NCBI RefSeq assembly: GCF_020400825.1
Contig: NZ_JAINVH010000024.1
Coordinates: forward strand, 1 to 64,000
Length of the DNA stretch: 64,000 bases
From: Streptomyces sp. HPF1205
GTDB lineage: Bacteria; Actinomycetota; Actinomycetes; Streptomycetales; Streptomycetaceae
Reading direction: 5' to 3'
The notes under the pieces were generated by a model. That model saw only the letters and a program-made list of their open reading frames with translations, did no database searches and was not told where the DNA came from. A program made the translations under genes and the position numbers. This document shows, in pieces, positions 17,259 through 25,500 of the stretch (within the stretch, counting starts at the first letter, position 1; the number at the start of each line of letters is the position of its first letter).

Positions 17259-18388
17259 AGTCCCAGTTCCTTCGCGATGAGCAGCCGCTGGATGTCGGAG
17301 GTGCCGGAGAAGATCGTGCTGGGGACGGTGTCGCGCAGGTACGCCTCGATGCCCTGGTCTCGCCGGTAGCCGCGACCGCCGAAGATCTGCACGGCGTCCA
17401 CGGCGCTGGCCAGGGCGCCTTCGGAGACGGCGAGTTTGGACAGCGCCACGCTCAGCACGCTGTCCTCGCCCTGGTCCATCTGCCAGCAGGCCCGGTGCAG
17501 CAGCAGCCGGGCGCTGTCCAGGCGCAGCTTCATCTCGACGACGCGGTGAGCGACGGCCTGGAAGTCGCCGATGCGGTGCCCGAACTGGCGGCGGGAGCGG
17601 GCGTGCTCGACGCAGCGCTCGATCAGCCGGTCCATCAGGCCGAGGTAGCCGGCGAACAGGCAGGCCCGCTCCCAGCCCATGGAGTGCTGGAAGATCGCGC
17701 CGCCCATGCCCTCGCCGCCCAGCACCTGCTCGTCGGGCACGAAGCAGCGGTCGAAGGTGACGGTGCCGGCGGGGCAGGCCAGCAGGCCGAGTTTGTCGAA
17801 GGGTTCGCTCGCGGTGACCCCGGGCGTGTCGCGCTCGACGACGAAACCGGTGACGCCCAGGTGGCCGGCCCAGGGGTCGGTGGTGGCGTACGTGACGTAG
17901 ACGTCGGCGACCGGGCCGTTGCTGACGAAGCTCTTCTCGCCGCTGAGCAGCCAGCCGCCGTCCGTCCGCTCCGCGGTCACGGCGAGCCGGGAGACGTCGG
18001 ACCCGGCCTCGGCCTCGGTCATGGCGTTGCCCGCGACGAGGTCGCCGGAGCACAGGCCGGGCAGCAGTTTGGTACGGACCGTGTCGGTGCCGAAGTCGGC
18101 GATGGGTACGGTGCAGGCGAACAGGTGGGCGGAGGCGGCGAAGACCAGGCCCGTGTCGGCGCAGCCGCGGCCGAACGCCTCGACCATGCCGGCGGTCTCC
18201 AGCGCGCCCAGGCCCTGGCCCCCGTACTCGGTGGGCACGCACAGGCCGAGCAGACCGAGATCACCGAGCGTGCGCCACTGCCCGCGGGTGAAGAAGTCGG
18301 TCCCGGGGCGGCCGTCGAACGCCTCGCGCACCGCCTCCAGCACCGCGCTCTGCGCGGCCCGCTGCTGCGTGCTCCAACTGAAGTCCAC
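17255..18388 (-). CDS. Prolyl-S-carrier-protein dehydrogenase (PltE-like, acyl-CoA dehydrogenase fold)
   Basis: The 377-residue FAD enzyme follows the acyl-CoA dehydrogenase pattern: NAMTEAEAGSDVSRL for flavin binding, CARSRRQFGHRIGDFQAVAHRV style helix (visible as RSRRQFGHRIGDF), and VQIFGGRGYRRD with TIFSGTSDIQRL near the end. In the pyoluteorin pathway the homologue oxidises prolyl-S-PCP to pyrrolyl-2-carboxyl-S-PCP. GTG 18388 follows AGGAGG. It is the first gene of the proline-to-pyrrole operon and diverges from the TetR1 gene, so the gap between them should hold a shared control region. Confidence 0.93.
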   Translation of the reverse strand: MDFSWSTQQRAAQSAVLEAVREAFDGRPGTDFFTRGQWRTLGDLGLLGLCVPTEYGGQGLGALETAGMVEAFGRGCADTGLVFAASAHLFACTVPIADFGTDTVRTKLLPGLCSGDLVAGNAMTEAEAGSDVSRLAVTAERTDGGWLLSGEKSFVSNGPVADVYVTYATTDPWAGHLGVTGFVVERDTPGVTASEPFDKLGLLACPAGTVTFDRCFVPDEQVLGGEGMGGAIFQHSMGWERACLFAGYLGLMDRLIERCVEHARSRRQFGHRIGDFQAVAHRVVEMKLRLDSARLLLHRACWQMDQGEDSVLSVALSKLAVSEGALASAVDAVQIFGGRGYRRDQGIEAYLRDTVPSTIFSGTSDIQRLLIAKELGL

Positions 18389-18481
18389 GGTTCCTCCTGT
18401 CACACGGATCCGGATCCGGCCGGTCGGCCGGTTGTTCGGGCGAAAGCCGGGAAGCCACGGCCAAAGCCATGGCCAAGGGGT

Positions 18482-18529
18482 CTCAATCGGGTCGCAGTGT
18501 TGCCCCACCGGTGTCGGCAAGCGATTGAG
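18482..18529. promoter_or_regulatory. Nested inverted repeats between dehydrogenase operon and TetR1
   Basis: CTCAATCG (18482) and CGATTGAG (ending 18529) form an inverted repeat. Inside them TTGCC and GGCAA form a second one. Placed between divergent genes, this dyad is a likely regulator site. The outer half-sites share CTCA-TCG with the cluster operators described elsewhere, but the fit is weak. Confidence 0.45.
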
Positions 18530-18558
18530 TGGTGCACCATGGACCTGTGCCACGTGAC

Positions 18559-18570
18559 ACGTGATCACGT
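18559..18570. promoter_or_regulatory. Perfect 12-bp palindrome ACGTGATCACGT
   Basis: The palindrome is preceded directly by another CACGTG. It lies about 108 bp before the TetR1 start and about 170 bp before the dehydrogenase start. TetR proteins often bind such sites to control themselves; binding is not shown here. Confidence 0.4.
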
Positions 18571-18677
18571 ACCGAGGCGAGCACCGGCCGGTCGCGGCAT
18601 CGTTGGGACGGGCCGGTGAGGGTCGGCGCCGGCGAGCGTTCACCGGCCGGCGCTTCCGAGTGGGACGAGGTGGATAC

Positions 18678-19367
18678 ATGCAGACCGGAGACTCCACGGA
18701 GCACAGCGCGGAGTCCCAGCAGCCCGTGCCCTCCACTCGTCAGTGGCTGATCGAGGTGGCACGGCGGGAGATCTCCGAGCGGGGTTTCACCGGGGTGAGC
18801 ATGCGCAGCATCACCGCCCGCGCCAATGTCGACCCCAGCCTGGTCAGGCACTACTTCGGGTCGAAGCAGAACCTGCTGATGCAGGCCATGAGCGTGTCGC
18901 TGGACACCGATGAGCTGGTCGCCGAGGCGCTGCGCGGCACCCCGGCCGGGGTGGGGCGGCGGACCGTCAAGATGCTGCTGGCGCTGTGCGACAGCCCCGG
19001 CACCTCGGCCCGCACGCTGGTCGGCTTCTCCGCGCCGCTGAGCAGCCCGGAGCACACCGACTTCGGTGACGCCGCCTATCTGGGCGGGCTGTTCGGGCAG
19101 ATCGCGGCGCAGGTCAGCCCGGACCGGCCGGAGTTGCGGGCCTCGCTGGTCACCGCCCAGATGATGGCGCTGATCATCGGGCGCTACCTGGTGCACGACC
19201 CGGTGATGGCCGGCGTCGGCCAGCAGGACCTGATCCGGATCGTGGGCCGCAGCGTCCAGGAGTTCCTGACCGGCCCGCTCCCGGAGGAGGACGGCGACGA
19301 CGCTCCGGGGGCGTCGGGCGGCGATGCCGCGGGCCTGGGTGCGGGCCAGCACTTCGTCGCTTCCTGA
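18678..19367 (+). CDS. TetR-family regulator 1
   Basis: The 229-residue protein has an N-terminal TetR helix-turn-helix (GFTGVSMRSITARANVDPSL, VRHYFGSKQNLL at about residues 35-70) and an all-helical ligand-binding C-terminal domain with an acidic tail (EEDGDDAPG). ATG 18678 follows GAGGTGG. It diverges from the proline-to-pyrrole operon and converges on PKS1. It is one of two TetR proteins that could recognise the shared operator of the cluster, the ligand perhaps being the product or an intermediate. Confidence 0.92.
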   Translation: MQTGDSTEHSAESQQPVPSTRQWLIEVARREISERGFTGVSMRSITARANVDPSLVRHYFGSKQNLLMQAMSVSLDTDELVAEALRGTPAGVGRRTVKMLLALCDSPGTSARTLVGFSAPLSSPEHTDFGDAAYLGGLFGQIAAQVSPDRPELRASLVTAQMMALIIGRYLVHDPVMAGVGQQDLIRIVGRSVQEFLTGPLPEEDGDDAPGASGGDAAGLGAGQHFVAS

Positions 19368-19423
19368 GCCGCCCGGCGGCCGGCCCGGGACCCTGTCCGT
19401 CACGTCTTCGGCCGGGCCGCGGC

Positions 19424-19451
19424 CCGCGCCGGGGGTGGTCCCCCGGCGCGG
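19424..19451. terminator. 12-bp stem hairpin between convergent TetR1 and PKS1
   Basis: CCGCGCCGGGGG, a TGGT loop and its perfect complement lie in the 133-bp gap between two stop codons, so it can serve both strands. Confidence 0.8.
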
Positions 19452-19500
19452 TACCGTCGGCCGGCGCCCGGCAGGGCCGGGCCGCACGGCGGGCCGCATG

Positions 19501-22500
19501 TCAGCCCTCCCCTCCGAGCAGGTGCTCGGAGGCGGCCAGCCCGGCCATCAAACGCTCCATGAGCTCGTCGTCCGACAGGCTGTCCAGGTCCTCGTCGCCG
19601 CCGGACGCCGCGCCGCTCGCGCCGGTTGCCGCCGCCCCGGCCGCCTCCGCCGCCGCGGCCTCCTGCCCGGGGTCGTCGTCCCCGGACAGGCCGTCGAGCA
19701 GATGGCGGGCCAGCGCCCGGGCGGTGGGGAACTCGAAGGTGAGCGTGGCCGGCAGGTCCACGCCCAACTGCTCGTCCAGCCGGGTCTTGAGGGCGACCGC
19801 CATCACCGAGTCCATGCCGAGTTCGAAGAAGCCCCGTTCCGGGTCGACCTCGCCGCCGGAGTCCTCCCCCAGCACCTCGGTCACCGTCCGCAGCACCCGT
19901 TCCAGCAGGACGTCGCCGCGCAACTGCGGGCTCAGGGCGAGCAGTTCGGCCACCAACGGTGGCCGGTCCCGGCCCGGGTCCCGGTCCGGGTCCTGCGCGG
20001 TCCCCGCGGCCGGTGAGCCGTCCGAGGGGCGGGCGAGCAGGTCGAGGAAGCCGCGGGCGGTCTGCCGCCGGCAGGCGTCGGCGTACCGGAGCGTGTCCAC
20101 CCGGGCGACCGCCACGTCCGCGTGGCCGCCGCGCAGCAGGAGGTCCGCTGCCTCGGCGATGTCGCCGGCGGTGAGCGCCGTCAGCCCGCTGTTCTCCATC
20201 ATCAGCCGGTCCCTGCGGCTCAGCTCGCCGGTGTCGGCCCGCGGCATCCAGCGGATCACCGCGGCCGCCTGTCCCGCGGCGGTACGGGCGGCGGCCACCG
20301 CGGACAGCGCCCCTTCCAGCGCTCCCGCGGCGGCCATGCCGGCCGATCCCCAGGACGCCGCGGCGGAGCCGAGGACGTAGAAGAAGTCCAGCGGCACGCC
20401 GCGCAGGGCGGCCTCCAGGCGGGCGACGAGGCCGGCGAGCGCCCGGCCGGCGGCCAGGTGCTCCGGTTCGGTGTCCGCCAGGTTGCGTACGGGGGGCGCG
20501 GGCGGGGCGACGACCACCCCGGCGACCGGCTCGCCGCCCGTCACCGCGGCCAGGACGTGGGCGTCGCTCGCCCCGTCGTGGCCGGCGGCGACGTCGCGGG
20601 CGGACAGTTCGGCGACCTTGACGTCCACCCCGGCCAGCGACATGTCCTCGGCCCAGTCCGCGTCGGGCTCGGCCGGGCCGTCGCCGTCGGCGGGCCGGAC
20701 CACCAGCAGGCGCCGGGCGCCCGCGGCCACCAGCCGGTCGACGACGGGACGGACCGCCGCGGTCAGCGCGCCGGCGATCACGTACCAGCCCTCCCGGCCG
20801 AAACGCAGCGACGGCAGCGGGCCGGACGGGGGGTCGGCCGCGAGCAGGCGCGGCGCCCACCAGGTGCCGTCCCGCAGGACCAGTTCGTCCTCCACCGCGC
20901 GGTCCGGGGCCCGGTCCGCGGTCAGGACGGCCGCGGCGGCGTCGAACTCCGCCTCGGTCGCGGCCGGCAGGTCGAGGCAGCCGCCCCACGCGTCCGGCGC
21001 CTCCATCGCCATCACACGGGCCAGGCCCCAGGCCGCGGCCTGGCCGCGGTCGGGCGGCGCCGCGCCCGCCGGTTCCTGCGCGCCGCGGGTGACCAGCCAC
21101 AGCCTGGGCGCGGTCCCGGCGGCCGCCGCCGCCCGTGCGGCGGTCAGGAGCGCGACCGCGGCATCGCCTTCGGGGCCGTCGGACCCGCTCTCGCCGGTGG
21201 GGGCGGTCGCGGCCAGCACGATGCCTGTCAGGTCGCTGCCGGGACCGGACCTGTCGGGGGCCGTGGCGACCGCGCGCGCGTCGGCTCCGGCGCGGACCAG
21301 TGCCGCCGCGATCCCCTCGGCCGCCGTGGTGTCCCGCGGCGTGGCCGCGGCCACCAGCCACTGCTGCCCCCGCGCGCGCCCGGCGGGCCCGGGCGGTTCG
21401 GCCGGCTGCCACCGCACGGTCCAAAGCCGCTCCTCGACCCGGCGCCGTACCCCGCCCGGGACCTCGGGGTCGGCCGCGGGCGCGTACCGCACGCCGCTCA
21501 GCTCGGCCAGCACCCGGCCGTCGGCGGCGAGTACCCGCACCCGGCCCGTGTCGTCCGCGTCGGCCACGGCGTGCAGCAGCACCTCTTCGCCGGCGGCAGC
21601 GCCGTACGACCGCACCGATCGAGCGGCGGTCGCCGGCAGGCCGGGTCCCGTCAGGCAGGAGGACAGCAGGTCCACGGCCGCGTCGAGCACCGCGTCCGGG
21701 AGCGGGGCGGTACGGGGGCGTGCTCCGGCGCCGCCGGGTGCGGCGGTCAGGCGCAGCGCGGCGAGCCGTTCGGTCCCGCCGGATCCCTGCGTCAGCGCGG
21801 CGACCTCGAAGGCGCCCGGGGAGCCGCCCGTCGCCTGCCGGTCCCCGCGCCACGGTGCCTGGTCCCCGGGGACGGGCAGCGCGAGACGCGCGCGCAGGGC
21901 GGCCGGGTCGACCGGGTCCGGCCGGCCGGAGGGTCGGGTGAGGTCCGCGGTCGCGGCCGGTGCGGCGTCGCGGCCGCCGTGGCGGCCGGAGACGAGGGAC
22001 AGGGACCAGGCGGTGCCGGTCCTGCGTGCCGCGATCTGCGCGCCCGCCGCGGGTGCCAGGGCGGTCGCGGCGATAAGCGGGGCGTCGAAGGCGACCTCCC
22101 GCAGCTCCACCGCGTCACCGCCCAGCAGGTCGCGTCCGGCGGCGAGCAGGAGCCCGGTCACGGCGGCGGCGCCGACCGGGCCGCCCCCGCCCACGGCCCG
22201 CCGCACCGGGTAGTAGCGGGCGCCGGGCGTGTCGTACGGGACGACGGGCGCGCCGAGCGCCTCGGAAGTGTCCCGCGCCGGATCGGACGCGGGCTCCGGC
22301 GCGCGTCCCGCCGCCGTCGCCGCCGGGACGTCGATCCAGTGCCTGCGGTGCTGCCAGGGGTACGCGGGCAGCGAGACCTGCCTGCCGCGTCCGGCGAGCA
22401 GCACGTCCCAGTCCACCGGGGCGCCGTGCGCGTGCAGGGCGGCCGCGGCCCGTACGAGCGCGCCCTCGTCCGCCGGGCCGGCCGGCCGGAGGGCCGTCAG

Positions 22501-25500
22501 CTCCTCGGCGTGCGCGGCGAGTTCGGCGGCGGCGGAGGCGAGTCCGGCGTCCAGGAGCAGTTCCACGCCTTCGTCCAGCAGCCGCTCGGCCGTGGCGGGT
22601 GCGAAGGCGGAGGCGTCGGCGGGTGAACCGGGTGTCCACGCCGCCAGGGCGGGCGGCCGCGAGGCCAGGTGCAGCGGCACGGCGGGCTCGCCGGACAGCC
22701 GCGCGCCCTTCAGCCCGCCGGCCACGGCCATCGCGTCGCGCAGCCCCAGCACTCCGGCGACGTGGGCGGCGGCGATCTCGCCGGTCCCGCGCGCGGCCAG
22801 CGCGTCCGGACGTACGCCGTGGTCGGCCCACAGCGCGGCCAGGGCGATCTGCGCGCCGACCGCGGCGACCGGTGTCATGGCGGACGCCGTCCGGTCGGCG
22901 GGCCCGCGCCGGGTGAGCTCGGTACGGACCGAGGTGCCCAGCACGGCCAGGGCCGCGGCCTCCACCGCGTCCAGGGCGGCCCGGAAGGCGCCTTCCCGCT
23001 CGTACAGCGTCCGCCACGGCAGATCGGCCACGTCCGGGCCGAACACGGCGGCCAGGCGGGCCGGTTCGCCGGGCCTGGCGGTCGCGGTGACCGGCGCGGA
23101 ACGCAAGGAGGCCAGCAGTTCGGCGCGGTCGGCGCCGGTCGCGACCAGCCGGTGTTCCAGGTGGGTACGGCGCACGCCGAGGGTGTGGGCGAGGTCCGCC
23201 GGCGCGGGGCCCGCGGGGTCCTCCAGGAGGGCCGCGACCCGGCGCGCGGCCTCGTCCAGTGCGGCCGGGCCGGCCGCGGAGACGGCCAGCGCGTACGGCC
23301 GGGAGCTGTCACGCGCCGCGGCCCCGGACCCGGATCGGGACGCGGTTTCGGCGGGCGGCTCGCTGAGCACCACGTGCGCGTTGGTGCCGGTGAAGCCGAA
23401 GGCGCTGACGCCGGCGGTGCGCGGCCGGCCGGTCCGCGGCCAGGGCGTGGCCCGGCCCGTCACCCTCAGCCGGAGCCGGTCCCAGGGGATCTTCGGGCTG
23501 GGCTCGGTGAAGTGCAGGTGTGCCGGGATCTCGCCGTTGCGCATCGCCAGGACCGTCTTGATCAGGCCGGCCACGCCGGCCGCGGCCTCCAGGTGCGCGA
23601 TGTTGGTCTTCACCGAGCCGACCAGCAGCGGCCGTCCGTCCGGCCGGTGCGCGCCGATCGCCCGGTCCAGGGCGGTGAGTTCGACGGGGTCGCCGAGGGG
23701 GGTGCCGGTGCCGTGCGCCTCGACGTAGTCCACCTCGGCGGGGTGCACGCCGCCCTGGGCGAGCGCGGCGCCGATCACCTCGGCCTGGGCCAGCGCGCTG
23801 GGCACGGTCAGGCCGCCTGAGGCGCCGTTGTGGTTGACGGCGCTGCCGCGGATCACCGCGTGGATCCGGTCGCCGTCGGCCCGGGCCTGCGAGAGCCTTT
23901 TGAGGATCAGCGCGCCGGCGCCCTCACCGCGGCCGTAGCCGTCGGCGCTCGCGTCGAAGGTCTTGCAGCGCCCGTCCGGGGCGAGCGCCCCGCCCGCCGA
24001 CATCGCCATGTAGACCGTCGGCGTCAGCAGCGCGTTGGCCCCGCCGACCACGGCGATGTCGCTCTCGCCGGAGCGCAGGCTCTGGCAGCCCAGGTGCACG
24101 GCGGTCAGCGACGAGGCGCAGGCGGTGTCGACGGCGACGCTGGGCCCGCGCACGCCGAGGAAGTACGACATGCGGCCGGCGCTGCCGGAGAAGGTGTTGC
24201 CGGTGCCGTAGTAGAGGTCGACCTGGTCCGGGGCGCCGGCCAGCATCTGCCCGTAGTCCACGGTGTTGAGGCCGACGAACAGGCCGGTGCGGCCGTCGCG
24301 CAGCGCCTGCGCGTCCAGCCCGGCGTCCTCCAGCGCCTCCCAGGCGACTTCGAGGAAGATCCGCTGCTGCGGGTCCATGCTGCGGGCCTCGCGGGCCGAG
24401 ACGCGGAAGAAGGCGTTGTCGAACCGGTCGATGCCCTCGATGAACGCCCCGCGGCCGGTGGCGGTCCTGCCCGGCCCGGCCTGCCCGTCGTCCAGCAGCC
24501 CCGCCGCGTCCCACCGGTCGGCCGGCACGTCACTTGTCGCGTCGACGCCCTGCGACAGCAGCGACCAGTAGGCGTCGAGACCGGGAGCGCCCGGCAGGCG
24601 GCAGCTCATGCCGACGATGGCGATGGGCTCGGGAACCGGAGCGGCCGACGCGGCGCCCCCGGACGGCCGGCCGGGCACGGACCGGGGGGCGGGGTCGGGG
24701 ACGAGTCGCGGTACGGCCGCGGAGGCGGGGACGGCTTCCGGTACGGGCGCCGCTTCCGGTACGGGCGCGGCCACCGGTACGGGCGCTTCCGGCGCGGGCA
24801 CGGTTTCGGCCGGAACCCGGGCCGGCGCGGCTTCGGCCGGGGCCGATGCGGGTGCGTCCTCGGCGACGGGATGCGGGGCGGGTGCGGTCGCGACGGCCGC
24901 GACCTCGCCGAGGATCCGCTCGGTCAGCGCCTCGATGCTGGGGTGCTCCAGGCCCACGCCGGCGGGCAGTTCGACGCCGAACCGCTCGCTCAGCCGGTTG
25001 ACCAGCTCCACGATGGAGAAGGAGTCGAAGCCGAGCTCGTAGAAGCCGCGCACGCGCGAGAGCCGCTGCCCCGGCACGCCCAGCACCTCGGCCGCGATGC
25101 GGCCGACGGTCCGCGCGGCCTGCTCCGGGGCGAGCTCGGGAGCTCGTTCCGTGGCGAGTTGCGGGGCGAGTTGCGGGGCGAGCACCTCACCGGGCCGCAC
25201 GGATTCGGCGGACGCCTCACCGGGCGGCACGGGCGTCGGTGCGGGCACGGGCCGGGAGGGGGGCGTGGGCGCCGGTACGGGCATGGGCTGCCGTACCGGC
25301 GCCTCCCCCGCCGGTGTCACCGGCACCGGCAGGTCCTCGAACGCCGCCACGAGCCGGCGGTCGGCGTCGAACAGGCGGATCTCCGCGCGCAGTTCGCGCG
25401 GCGCCCACGCGGCGGAGCCGCCCTGGTCGCCGCGGGTGACGCCCGGCAGCCAGTAGCGGTCCCCCGCCAGCGGCACCGGCGGCAGCGCGACATGCCGGCC

